From Ampelomyces quisqualis (lineage: Eukaryota > Ascomycota > Dothideomycetes > Pleosporales > Phaeosphaeriaceae): DNA of 64,000 nucleotides. Below the pieces are notes generated by a model. It was given only the letters and a program-made list of their open reading frames with translations, searched no databases and was not told where the DNA came from. Each line of letters begins with the position of its first letter. The stretch's first letter is position 1. A program made the position numbers and the translations under genes. Positions 43,600 through 55,907 of the stretch are shown piece by piece. The stretch spans positions 558,001 to 622,000 of the forward strand of contig JAGTXZ010000024.1 of NCBI GenBank assembly GCA_018398575.1. The letters run 5' to 3'.

Positions 43600-45350
43600 T
43601 ATAGCAACCAATTATAACTCTAAATTTCTATTAGCCTAGGCCTTAGAAGGCTGCGTACCTGCGCATACACCTATACTCTTCTTTAGTCTATAAGAGGTTT
43701 ATATAGTAGCAAAGTTACAAGATAATAATAGTAGTGTAGATAGAAGTAAGTTAATTTCTATTCTATAGCTTTAGTGCAGAACTGCCCTTTTATAGCTATA
43801 ACTAGACGCGTATTCTTATAACTAGAATATACTAGGTCTGCGCTAGTATAGTACTATTAAGACGCTAGAGTAGCTGTGCGCGTTTTACTTGTGTAACAGC
43901 TAAAGTAGCATTATAGTAGTATAGGCGTATTACTATACAACTAATAGCTCTACACTATAGTATTCTTATAATTATTTCTTTTCTTTTAGAATTACTGTCC
44001 TAGTAATTTGTATAACGTTAGGTCTTTTAGTGTATACCTAACGTTATTGTTATAAGAGCTATTATTATACTAAGGCTAAAACTCTAGGTAAATCTAAAAG
44101 GTAGCTAGTAGCTATAGTAATAGTAGTAATATAGTAAACTTAACCTTAAGATTTCTTGTTTTATAACGCCTATTATTATATTCTTATATTATTACTTAGC
44201 TCTACACTATTACAATTCTATTACCTCTATATTAATTACTATAAGTACTACGCCTATACTACCTACTACCTCTACTATTTCTGTAAGTAGTATAACGCTA
44301 GCGTTATAATATTACTAACCTAGCATTTAAGCTACGCCTATTACCTATTACAGTAGTGTCTCTAATATTAAGCTAGCTAAGCTAGTTTACCTGCGTTATG
44401 CTAAAAGTCTAAAGATTAATAGTATAGCGTGTAACTACGTTTCTAGCAGCCTATAGTGTAATAGGTACGCCTTTAAGAAAAAGTCTTATACTCTAGTACT
44501 ACTAAGTTTTGTTAAGAGCTAGAATACTCTATACTAGTAGTAGCAGCAATTTGCTACTAATAAGGCTAGAGTAGACCTAGATGTTAACGCGTAGAAGACA
44601 GCATTGCGCTAGTAAACTACCTTAGTAGAGCTTTTTTTCTATAAGAAGGTTAAGTTTAAAGGTTGCTATTAGCCTAAGAGTAATAAGATCTAAATCTTAC
44701 AGGTTAAAGTAACTAATTACCTCTCTACTATAGTAGAAAGTATTCTTAATCTTCTATAGGCCTAAGTAAGTTATTTTTCTTCTTTCTTACAGTTACTGCG
44801 CTATTATTCTAATGTTATCTAGGCTAATCTACTACTACTTAGTAAGGCTAACGCGCAGTCTAACTTTAACCTTAATTTAAAGAAAGCTAATACTAATAAG
44901 AGCTCTAATCCTAGAAGGCGTAAGAAGTAGAAGAAGAAGAGAGATAAAACTTCTTCTTCTTAGAGCTCTACCTCTCTGCTCTCTTCTACTAAAGAAAAGA
45001 GTAAAAGTAAGGCTAAGGCTAAGGCTAAGGCTAAGGCTTCTAGGAAACGCCTAGCTAAGTCCTAGCTATCTAGGCAGCCTGTTTTTAAGCGCTCTACTAC
45101 TAAGAGTAAGCTAAAGCGCCTACAGTGCGCTACTACAACGCTAGCAACTTACAAGCTGCTAGGCAACCTAAGTAAAGTTACTATAGAAAAGTAGAAGAGT
45201 ATAAGAGAGGTTAAGGAAAAGAATAAGAAGAGTAATAGAAATAAGTTCTCTATTTCTAAGAATATAGATAACAAGACCTTTCTAGAGTAAGCTAGTATTT
45301 ATGCCTAGCTGCGCTGCTTAAGCGTTAGCGTTGCGATATTAAGGCGCCTA
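43600..45350 (+). pseudogene. Eroded plus-strand retrotransposon ORF, perhaps gag-like
   Basis: Frames on the plus strand remain readable with TAG/TAA stops. The last third is very basic: a Lys/Ser-rich stretch, a run of five Lys-Ala pairs coded by AAGGCT repeats (45009-45038), then KRLAKS and further Lys/Arg/Asn-rich sequence. Such a basic tail would suit a nucleic-acid-binding gag-type protein. No zinc knuckle was recognised, so the assignment is weak. Confidence 0.4.
45009..45038 (+). repeat. Five AAGGCT hexamer repeats (Lys-Ala run)
   Basis: Perfect hexanucleotide array inside the eroded basic ORF. Confidence 0.9.
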
Positions 45351-45397
45351 GTTTTTTTTTTCTTTTCTTTTTTCCTTTATTTTTCCTTTGTTTCTTC
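45351..45397 (-). repeat. Long pyrimidine/purine tract, possible polypurine tract of the minus-strand gypsy
   Basis: About 47 bp almost only T and C on the plus strand, hence purine-rich on the minus strand. It lies just 3' of the minus-strand chromodomain, where a retrotransposon polypurine tract is expected, and marks the change from plus-strand to minus-strand coding. Confidence 0.5.
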
Positions 45398-45399
45398 TA

Positions 45400-48300
45400 T
45401 ATATTAATTTGTAATAATAATTAATTTTCTCTCTAGTTATACTTCTCTATAAGTAATTAGTCTATGTGTTTTTTATTAACCTATATATTATATTCTAGTA
45501 GCTAGCCTTTCTATTTAACTAGGTAATTTATTAAATATCTATTGCGCTGCTTTACTAAGATAGCTTTAACCTTATAGCGTTGCTCTAGCTTATTACTATT
45601 ATCTAGGTTAACAGGTCTAGGTAGAGTTAACTCTTCTCTTTCTCTTGCTACAAACAGCTAGAGCAAGGATATATAGAATATAGAGTAGATTTTTATATAT
45701 AATAGAAGTAAGATCTAAAAAGCTTATAAGCTAATTTACTCTTCTACTAAGAAGAGGCCTATCTAGCGTAGTAACAGCTTTCTGCTAGCGCTGCGTAGGC
45801 GTAAATACTTTGTTAATAAGAGGATTATATCTTCTAGTTTAAACTCTTAGAGCCTGTGTTTTTTATTGTAATATTGTTCTTAGTATTATAAACTTTTGTT
45901 CTAGTAATTAGCTAAAGCGTCCTAAGTTTACATAAGCTTCTGCAACCTTTACCTAATACTAAGAACTTTAGTAAGTGCTGTTAGCTTACAGTTAAGGCGC
46001 AAGTAGAACTTATAGTAGGCAAAGAATAGAGATATTTCTAACGTAGCTTATTTAGCATTGTTGTATACAAATTCTGCTAGTAATAGAAGGTATACTTAAT
46101 TATTAGGTTAATTACTTACAAAAGCTCTTAAGTATTACTCTAGGGTTTAATTTTGTTATTCTATTTAGCTATCTATTTGCAGATAGAAGGTAGTACTAAG
46201 CTAGTGCTTTACCTTTACTATAAAGCAGAAGTCTACCTAAAACTGCAAAGTAAAGACACTTTCTTAATCTATTTTAATACCTTTAGGTAAGATAAAGAAT
46301 TGTACAACGTGTTCTAAAAATAAATCTGCTAACTATAAAGTAGTAACTGTTTTTTTATGTAGAGATATACTTAACTATTTTAGTATACCTGTTAACTATA
46401 ACAAGTATTGTATTGTATATAACGCTGTAGCGCTTAGTAGGTAGTAGTTCTGTAATAAAATCTATTGTAATTTCTTGCTATAGTTTCTAAGGTTAGAGGA
46501 GCGCGTTTAATACACTAGTATAGCGCTAACTAAGTAACTTTATGCCTTAGTATACTAGGTAAGAGTTAATATACTCCTTAAGCTCTTTTTTAAGCCTAGG
46601 CTAATAGTAGTATTAGGCTATAAGCTTAAGCGTTTTAGCTTACCTAAAATAGCTAGCAAGTAGATTGTTATAATATAGCTTAAGAAGCTTAGCCTTAAGA
46701 GCTAGCTCTAGTAGAATATATAATTAGTTCTTAAACTAAAGGCTGCCTATAGCGTTAAGCTTCTAATACTTTAAGCGTTTAATAGCGCCTTAATAGGTAG
46801 GCGCTAGGGATTTAACGTCCCTGCGCAATATAACTACTTCTAGGTTATTCTGTTATACTTGTACATAGATTTTAAAGAAAGACTTAGAGAGTTTTTTATA
46901 AGCTAACCTTTTTAAGGCTATAGCTCTTACTTGTAACTGCGTAACCCTTTAGGCTATTACTAGTCTACTCTTAAGAATCTCCTAATTAAGGCTATAGCTT
47001 CTAGCTGTTACCTTAACGCTATGCGCTAGGCTTTGTAACTACGTAACCTTTTAGGTTATTACTAGTCTGCTCTTAGAGATTTCCTAATTAGAGCTATAGC
47101 TTGTAGCTGTTGCCTTAACGCTATGCGCTAGGCTTATAAAAATATCTTTATTAAGATGTAGAGTGCCTACTTACTATTAAGCTATTATCTAGCTTTCTAC
47201 TAACGCAGGCTCCTTACTAGGTAGCTTAGCTTAGGTTTCTACTAGCTATAACTTCTTTTGCAGTACTAGTAACATATCTAATAGTTAAATATCTAGCGTA
47301 TTGCTGTTATCTATAAGTTGCCTCAAAAGCATATCTATAGAATTTGTCTTTTTAGACTAATACTTAATCTTAAAGTTATAAGCAGCTAGCTTTATTACCT
47401 AGCTAGCCTATCTTTTAGATAGGGTTAATATGCCTATAAAGCTGCGTAGGTTGTTATAGTCTGTCTATATTTCTAACTAAACTACTAGCCTCTTAATATA
47501 GTAATACTAGTGCTGCACTACTATAATAATAGTAAAAAGCTTTAGGTTATATATATAGTAGTTCCTTTCTGTAGGCAAAAGCTTTCTTAACTAGAAGGCT
47601 ATAGAGTGCTAGTTACTATCTATATAGAGTTAGAAAAAGATACCTATAACTTCTTAGATAGAGGTATTAGTTTCTAGTTTAGATAGAAGCGTGTAGTTAT
47701 AGTGCTGCAGGACTAGCGTAGTTGTAAACCTGTTGTAGAGCTAGCGCTTTGCCTTCTCTACTATATTAGGCTAGTTAAAAGAACTAGACTTCTTCTCTTA
47801 AACTAATCTCTTTAGGAGATTAGTAATAGAGCTAATAATAATAGAGAAACTCTATATAAAGCGTTAATAGAGGTTTGCAAAGTCTAGAAAGACTTAAATA
47901 TTCTTAAAGAATATTAGCGTAGGCTAATTAATAACTGCGCAAACCTGTTCTAGATCTATTATAACGCTGTTAAGGCGCATAATAAACCCTAGGAACTTAA
48001 CTTAGTTAGTAGTAAAGGTACACTTCTTTAAGTTAATAAAAAGACTATATTCTCTTAGCTTAGTAAGTACTTTTCTTACTTATTTCTAATAATTCTCTTC
48101 TTTTTAAGAAAAGATTAAGATATTATTAAGATAGATAACGTAAAAGATATTTAAATACAAGGCTAAGGCTCTATTAATAAACTTTAAAAACGTAGTAGGC
48201 GCGTTAGTTAGCTTCAAAGGGATAACTATGTAATTAAAGTAACTATATTACATGAAAAACGCTATCTTCTACTTGTTACTTTACTAGATCCTAATCTAGT

Positions 48301-48471
48301 AATACGCGTTCTTAAGATTAAGCTTAGTAAACTTTACTAATTTATAAAGCTAATTAAGAGTCTCTCTAATTAAGAGTAGAGCTAATTTATTCTTTTTAGT
48401 AACTTAGTTAAGGCCTTAATAGTCTACGCAAAGGCGTAACATCCTATTCTTTTTAGGCACAAATAGACTAT
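45400..48471 (-). pseudogene. Ty3/gypsy polyprotein remnant with chromodomain
   Basis: In minus-strand order there are reverse transcriptase (about 48.33-47.98 kb), RNase H and integrase (about 47.7-46.0 kb), and a chromodomain near 45.6-45.48 kb (KVKAILVKQRNRYLINYLVK then KG). The RT reads FTKLNLKNAYYQIRIRKSN...FMQYSYFNYIVIPLKLTNAP, with the catalytic box YLNNILIFS at about 48107-48133, where both Asp have become Asn. The 5' part (protease, gag) is missing because the element is cut at 48471 by the LTR of element G1. Not functional. Confidence 0.85.
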
Positions 48472-48659
48472 TGTAGTAGAGCGTTATTTACCTTTAAGGC
48501 CTATTAAATTTAATATAGAATTAAATATATTATTATTAGGTATGTGTATACGTTCTTAGTTATTGTCTTCTAATAGCTCTTTAGCTATTGTATCTTGTCT
48601 ATGCTCTTAGCTATACCCTAAGCGTTCTTTAGACTTACTTCCTATGTTACTTTACTACA
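48472..48659 (-). repeat. 3' LTR of element G1, copy b (188 bp)
   Basis: Reverse complement begins TGTAGTAAAG and ends CTCTACTACA. On the minus strand it is preceded by the purine tract AGGAGAGAGA, as copy a is preceded by AGGGAAAGAA, so it is a 3' LTR with internal sequence to its right. Confidence 0.85.
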
Positions 48660-48802
48660 TCTCTCTCCTAATCTATAGAAAGAGGCCCCTTCTCTTTTAT
48701 ACTAAACGCAAAACTAAAATGCTTAAACAAAAGGACTAACTTCTAAGGAAAAACAACTCTAAACTTTTTGTAATACTAAAGTAGTAACTAATAGGCCTTT
48801 AG
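48660..48802 (-). mobile_element. Element G1 copy b, 3' internal end (left of the inserted gypsy)
   Basis: Reverse complement of about 1.99-2.14 kb. It continues on the other side of the inserted gypsy element at 55908. The last five bases, TTTAG, are the target duplication. Confidence 0.8.
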
Positions 48803-49091
48803 TGTAACAACGCAGGTAGGTACAGCTATTAGGATTAAATCGGATACGTATTAGAGGCATATAGGAGTGCGTGTTGTATTAGAGATTCTAGATTAGCTAT
48901 ATACCTATAGGTCTTGTATAGAAGGACAAGAAAAACTTGCCCTCTATCTAATGCTATAGGCTTATACTTATAGTAGGCGTAGCAACTAAGTTAGAGTAGT
49001 GTTAGAGTACCTTTAGTATAGCCTCTTAACAATCTGTTACTAAGCCTAATAAGGTATTAGATATAACATATATTTGTATATGCTTGTTACA
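48803..49091 (-). repeat. 3' LTR of the gypsy element (289 bp)
   Basis: Starts TGTAACAACG and ends GCTTGTTACA on the plus strand; pair of 55619-55907. Confidence 0.93.
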
Positions 49092-49399
49092 TTACTCCTC
49101 TTCTTAAAATTAATAGTCTCTATTAATTAGGTCTGTATTGGTGCGCTTTTAGATACCTTCTAAAATTTTAAAAAGTCTTATTTACCTTAACTTTAAATTT
49201 CTAATAACGCATTGTAGCTATTTGTTATTATTTTACTTAGTGCAGCAGCGCGTTTATTATCTTAAATTTACCTAGAGTTTTTTAAGCATATATATAAGGC
49301 TAGCTCTTAGCATATTACTTTTCTTACACTCTTTCCCTTACGTTTGTATACCTAAAGCTATCTAAGCCTTATCCTTTCTTAATTACTAGCTAACTGTAT

Positions 49400-52300
49400 A
49401 GTAGATACACACAATGCCTATTCCTGTTTCTTCTAAAGCTTATTTCCTAGCCTATTAGGTTGTTTGCCTATAGGCTGCAAGGGCTTTTGCCTATAGCTAA
49501 TTTAATATTAAGTTTAGATTCTATTTAAACATCTCTTAGAAGTGTACATATTGCACGCTCTTAAATAAGAAGTGTTACCTAGTTCTCTTATATGCAGGCT
49601 AGAAGTATAATAGCCTTTCTAAGGCCCTTAACTATAGGTTTGCTGCCCTAAGTAGAGACAAGTCTAATAAAGTTGTGTTAGAGCAAAAGGTTGCTGTTAA
49701 AGACGCAGCGTTTTAGTTAGCTACTGTAGTGCAAGTAAGCACTGCACAAGTAGCTAACTTAAACAACACTAACTTATTAGTTAGCGCTTATTACTAGAGG
49801 GAGAAGCTAGCTAAGAAGGTTAGAGAGATAGCTAAGAAGGTTAGGGCGCTTAAGAAGAGTACAGCTAGGTTAACTAGTATAGTTGCCTAGCTAGTAGATG
49901 TTATAATAGTATTAAGGGCCAAATAGTTAGCAAAGTAAGAGAAGGCGTAGAAGGCAGCGTAAGAGGCTAGTACTTGCAGCAAGCAGGGCTAGAATAGAGG
50001 ATAACTAGGTAGTGCGTTAGTGTCTGTACCTAAAGATTTAGATAGTTAAGAACGTCCTACTAGTAGTAGTAATAGTCTACTATTAGATCTAATAAAAGAG
50101 TAAGACTCTTATTGTTAATAGCTGTTACCTACTAGTGTAGTAGTTGCAATATTAAGTTTAATTTCTCTAATATAATTATCTTGCAATGCTATAAGATCTT
50201 TAACTTCTTTTTCTTATGCTATAATCTACTTAGCTAACGCTTGTAGAAGTCCTAGCTATTTTAGATAGCGTTTGTAGAACGCTTACAATATGTGTAGAGC
50301 GCCTATAAAGTTTAAAGCATTGTACTAAGTAGAGTTAGAATTATAGCTTATCTATTTCACGCAATACTTTAGGATAGAGTAGTATAGCTTGCTAGCTAGG
50401 ATCTCCTTAACTTCCTATTCTTTAACGCCTTAAATTAGGATACTAGATAGGTTTAGGCTTAGCTAACTAGGTAGAGGGTTATTAGAGTCCTTGCGGAGGA
50501 CGTCTAAAGCAAACACGTTATAGATCTTAGAGCCTTCTAGCAGTTTTAATTAGAATAAATGCCTAACTTGTTCTAGAACTTTAAAGAGTCCCTCCTATAA
50601 TTTAGTAAGTTTGCAACTTAGGTAGGTAACAGATAGGTTTTAGGTTAACACGTAAACCTTGTTACCTACTAACTAATTAACAAGTTGTTAATATTTATTA
50701 ACTTTAGCAGCTATGCGTTATTAAGCCTTTTCTATATTGTCTTTAGCTGTACGCTAGGCTTTATACATGTAGGTAGCTAAGCTTAAAGCATCCTTAATAT
50801 TTATATCTTTGTGTTTTAAAGGAGATAATAACTAATCCTAGCTTTAGCGCAGTTTAGATCTAAAAAAGAGCTAGTACAGCGCTATACTAATTGCAGAGTA
50901 CAGCAGCGTATCTTAGGCTTAATTAATTATTAGTAAGAGGTTACTCTAGTTGTTCTAGTAATAGGATACAAAGGGCCTTAATTGTTAATTAATATACTTG
51001 TTTATAATCTTAGTTTATCTATCAGTTTGTTTATAGTAGGCTATAGAAAGCTTAATTTGTACGCCTAGGATTTAATAGAACTTAGACTAGAATTGGGACA
51101 CAAACTAGGGGCTATAATTAGACACTATACTTTTAGGCGTATAGCCAAATTAGTATATCTATTAGATAAACAAGTAAGCTATTTATTAGGCGTCTATTGT
51201 TTTGTAGTAAGGGATAGAGATAGCTTGCTTAGATAGACAATTAATAATTACTATAATTTGATTATAGCTATAACAGTCTTTTAGAAAGGTCTTGAAATCT
51301 ATATACAGATGCTATATAGGCCTATTAGAAATTAGTAACAAATAGAAGAAACCTTAGGATTAGAGCTGTCTTAGATAGGATCTCTAATAAGATACGCAGT
51401 TTTATACATAGCGTTTACATATAGCCTCTATGCCTTTCTAATAATATTGCTAGGCTAGGAGCTAATACGTCTTTATAGCGCTTAGGTAAGCAGTAGATAC
51501 CTAATTATAAGCCTCTCTAATTAGTTAGGTGCATAAGGGGGAATCTCTAGGTACACAGAGGCGTAAGTAATATAGTAGTAGTCCTTCTTAGACACAGTAC
51601 AGCTGTAGTAGCTTAAGACGCTCTTCCTTAAAAGAGCAGTAATTCTCTGCTAGCAAAGCTTTAATCTATTCTAATAAGTTAAGATCTAAAAGGGCACTAA
51701 TAGAATAGACTAAAATAGCTAATATATTAATCTCTAGCTAGTTATAGACGTAGTTCTAAGCTAGTTTAGAGTTAACCTAGAGGTTTAGGCGTTTAGGTCC
51801 TAGAAGTACATAGGATCTGTTGTCTTGTTAGGCAGCCTTAACTTTACTAACGTCCTGTTCCCTTTAGCTTAGGATATTAGCTTGCTTGTTAAGCTTGCTA
51901 GGCGTGTACTTAATGCAGAAATTAAAAGAGGCAATAATCTCTGCCTATCGTGCTTAATGTACATTAAGAACCTTAGTAGTTATAAAGTATTCTAAAGAGT
52001 AATAGTCTAAATACACCTAGATTTAGCTCTATATAGAGGTAAGCTTAGCTCTCTACTTCTTAAATACTTTTAAGATAGCAAACAGTTCTTTGTTATATAT
52101 TGCCTAATTAAGTTTAGCCCTAGATAAGGCGTAACTATAGAACGCTACAGGAGACTACTTGTTATTAGAGTGCTTCTAAGAGAGTACTCCTGCTATTACC
52201 CTATTAGACGCGTTAGTTTCCAACTTTGTATTATACTTAGGATAGAAATGCAATAGCTTAAGGATTGCTAGAAGTAAGGCTTTAATCTAATTAAAAGCCT

Positions 52301-55300
52301 GTTAGTAGTCTATAGTCTATTTAAACAGTATAGCAGGACTTTAAAGCTTTATAATTAGCTTAGCTACGCGTAAGAAATCCTTAATAAATTGTTAGTAGAA
52401 ACTAGCAAAGCTAAGAAATAACTTAACGCTAGTAACTGTAGTAGGCTTAGCCTAGTTTTAGAGGGCTTCTACTTTGTTAGGATTAATCTTAGTGCCTTTG
52501 TTTGTTAAAACGTAACCTAGATACTTTGTGCAGGTTACATAGAATTTACTCTTCTAAATGTCTACTTAGAGTTCCACAGTACGTAGGCGCTCTAGGACCT
52601 TTTAGACGTGTTCCTAATATAAATTTATATCCTTAGAGTAGATTAGGATGTTGTTAAGATACATAATGCAGAAATTATTAAGATAATTAATTAGTATATT
52701 GTTTATGTAACGCTAATACGTAGCTAGCCTATTATATAAGCTAAAAGGAAGCACCTTATACTTATATGTACTATAATAGGTCTAAAAGGTAGTATACTCT
52801 TTAGAGTTAGGATCTATACAAATTTTGTTAAAGGCAGCTCTAATGTTAAACTTAGTAAAGATCTTAGCTTTAGAGGGGCGTAATAACAGCTTATTAATAT
52901 AAAGAATTAAATAGACGTTCTTGCGCGTAAAGGCGTTAATTTTCTAGTAGTCTATACAGATGCGTATATCTCTATTAGGTTTGCGTACACAGAGGATAGG
53001 TAAAGTAAAAGGACTTTGGCTAGCCTTAATAAAACCCTTCTAAAGGTATTTCTAGACGTAGGCCTTAGTAGCTTTAAGTTCCTCCTAATTCTGCTTGTAT
53101 AGGGGACTATACGCATTTAGTAATAGTTCTTTAAGGACAATCTTATAATTGTACAGATAATAAGAAGGTAATTAATTAGCTACTAACTTACTAAATACAT
53201 TCTAATACTAGGAGTAACAGGCAGATAATTACTTATCTAATTAGTATTAATTGGCTGCGTTGTTCTTAGAGGCAAGGATCCTATTAATCTTATATAGGCT
53301 AGTTGTAAAGAACTTGTTTTAGGGCTTCTTTATAATAAAATAGAATGTATTAGCAGAGATAAGAGTAATGCAGGTAGTTAGAGGGGGTTTAGACTCTAAG
53401 CGGGATTGCTTGGTTAGGGTATAAGGAATCTCTAAGAGTTTTTGGGCTGATAGGAGCTTTAAGCATCTCTTAATACAGTAAATAGAAGAAGGAGAATAAC
53501 AGTAAGAACTGTTTTAGATATAATAGTCTTCTTTTTTCTATAGAGTGTTGCGTTGTTATATATCAAGATAAACAGTAGCTGGTACTAAGGCTTAATATAG
53601 AATAGTAGGAATAGGAGGTAAAGGATTGTAAGAATAGGGGTACTTAGATAGCCAAATAAACTGTAACCTATCTGTGTCTAATTAAATCTTAAATTGTCTT
53701 AACTATTAGAGGCTAAGTATACAATCCTAAGACCTAAGATTAAGGATAAGAAATAGATAGTTTAAAATCTTTTAGCTATTAATATTTAAGTGTAGTTAAA
53801 TATATTAAGTAACTAAAGAAGTAATCTAATCCTTAAAGCTACGCACCTAAACCTAGAAGAGGAGCTTCTAAATAGGTTAATGTAAAGCTTTAGAAACAGA
53901 TAAAACAATTTGTAAATTCAAAAATAGGAAACTTTAAGTACTAGTGTTAACAAGAGTATTAAGGCGTAAGCTAATACCTTAGTTGTAGAGAAGCGTAGGT
54001 ATAAAAAAATAGAAACTACAAAATAGATAAGAAAGGTTAAGGTAAGATAGATTGTAACAGCTTAGGCCTAGAGAGGAGTGTTCTCTTAGGCGCTTCCATT
54101 TCCTGTACAATACACCTTCTAATTGGGTTGCTCTTAAGCATCTTTATACTTATCTACTTCTACAGCTTTAATCTAACGCACATAAGGCTTTGTGCAGTTA
54201 CTAAAGTAGTGTCCTAGCTTACTGCAATTGTAACAACTACTAGAGGTCTTCTGTTGTTCTAGCTTAAGAGTTTTTGTAGGAAGACGTACTGTTGTAGATT
54301 AATAGGCTAGCGCAGAATTTGTTAGAGCGTTAGTAGTAGTAGTCTAATTTGGCTCCAAATTCTGTTGTAGGGCTAACCTAATTAGCAACTTGGCAGCAGC
54401 TAGTGTTATACTTAGTATAAAGTTATTCTTCTACTCTATATTGTATACAGTAAGGTGTTCTACTATCTAATTAAATAAGTTTTTCTATTAGTGCCTAAAT
54501 CCTAGGTTAAGGGCTTGCAACTCTAGCGTGATCTTAGTCTACAAGTAGTAAAACTACTCTAAAGAGGGTACTTGTCCCTTAACTGCAGAACTTAAAAACC
54601 TAGCTTTAAACAGGGGGAACGTTTCCTCCTTTGTTATCTGCAATTGATTAAATGCTGCACAGCTTTTAGCTACCTTGTTGCCTGTAATAAAATAGGACTT
54701 AAGTAGCTTAACTATTTGCTTAGCGTTCTAGAATTGCTCTTGATTAGTATCTAATAAATATTGTAGCTTAAGATAGCCCTTGGCTAATCCTGTAGTATAG
54801 CCCTATACTAAGGCTATGCGTTATCTTTTAGTCTAATAGTAATCTAAGTTAATTTTAAGTTAATCCTAGATAGAGGCCTGCTATTAGCAGAAGGTAGAAT
54901 CCTTTCTATTGCTAAGATTGTTAATATTAGGCGTTTTCTCAGATTGTTAAAAACAGTAAGAGCTTTTATAGCAATATAAGTACTTAGATATAGAGCTATT
55001 AGATAAATAGCAGGGTGTAGAAGGGTTCTAAGGGGTTTTAGTAGTGGGTAGAGGTTTGTCTAGACCTACTAAAGGGGTCAGTCCTTTCTTAAGAGAATTA
55101 ATTTCTACTAACGCCTGTTTTAAATCTTGTTGTAATTAATTAACTTCTATTTAAGCAGGGGTAAGATTTAGTAAAGGTATAGGTCTAGCTCTAGGCTAAG
55201 AGAGTCTGTCTTTAGATTTCTTAGTGTCTGTCTTTTTTGCTTTAGCACTCTGTTGCTAGGTTATTACAGTTAATACAGAGTTGTCTTAGAGGAAGGCTTC

Positions 55301-55400
55301 TAGGGTTAGTAATTCTTTAGGGGGAGTTATTAGCGTTGCCTCTAATACTCCTAGGTTATTAATAGTCTCTAAGTTTCTATTATAGCGCTAAACGCAACTT
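49400..55400 (-). pseudogene. Gypsy gag-pol, RIP-inactivated
   Basis: Gag zinc knuckle CYNCSKLGHYFSNC (CX2CX4HX4C) is intact at 54194-54235. Reverse transcriptase shows VRKPNRDIRICIDY then KINAF at about 52930-53000, matching the gypsy VRKPNGGIRxCVDYRxLN motif. RNase H and integrase follow towards 50.4 kb. Gln and Trp codons are widely changed to TAG. A region at about 49.4-50.1 kb beyond the expected end of pol has a plus-strand-like frame and may be an extra ORF or a further insertion; I could not decide. Confidence 0.75.
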
Positions 55401-55618
55401 TTACTAAAGTAATCCTCACTGTGTATTAATAGAAAGATCTAAACCTAAAGGCTTTAGCTGTTAGAAGATCTAAGGGATCCTAACTGTGTTTAATAGATTT
55501 AAGGTTACAAACAGATCTAATTTAGATGTTGTTCTATGCGTTTTAACGCAATCTTTTTAAAAGTAAATTGCAATATTATCTAAATGCTATTACTAGTAAG
55601 ACAAAGTTTTTCTTGTAA

Positions 55619-55907
55619 TGTAACAACGCAGGTAGGTATAGCTATTAGGATTAAATTAGATACGTATTAGAGGCATATAGGAGTGCGTATTGTATCAGAG
55701 ATTCTAGATTAGCTATACACCTATAGATCTTGTATAGAAGGACAAGAAAAACCTGCCCTCTATCTAATACTATAGGCTTATACTTATAGTAGGCGTAGCA
55801 ACCAAGTTGGAGCAGTATTAGAGTGCCTTTAGTGTAGCCTCTTAATAATCTATTACTAAGCCTAATAAGGTATTAGATGTAACATGTGTTTGCATATGCT
55901 TGTTACA
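55619..55907 (-). repeat. 5' LTR of the gypsy element (289 bp)
   Basis: Same ends as 48803-49091; transitions only. Followed by the TTTAG duplication. Confidence 0.93.

Larger units (their letters stand above)
48803..55907 (-). mobile_element. Complete Ty3/gypsy LTR retrotransposon, RIP-mutated
   Basis: Two 289-bp LTRs (48803-49091 and 55619-55907), both with TGTAACAACG...TTGTTACA ends, are flanked by a perfect TTTAG duplication (48798-48802 and 55908-55912). Orientation is minus: a purine tract (AAGAAGAGGAG) abuts the left LTR, a gag zinc knuckle lies at 54194-54235, and reverse transcriptase at about 52.7-53.0 kb. LTR differences are all transitions, with the right LTR keeping more C/G. 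It sits inside the 3' region of element G1. Confidence 0.93.
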
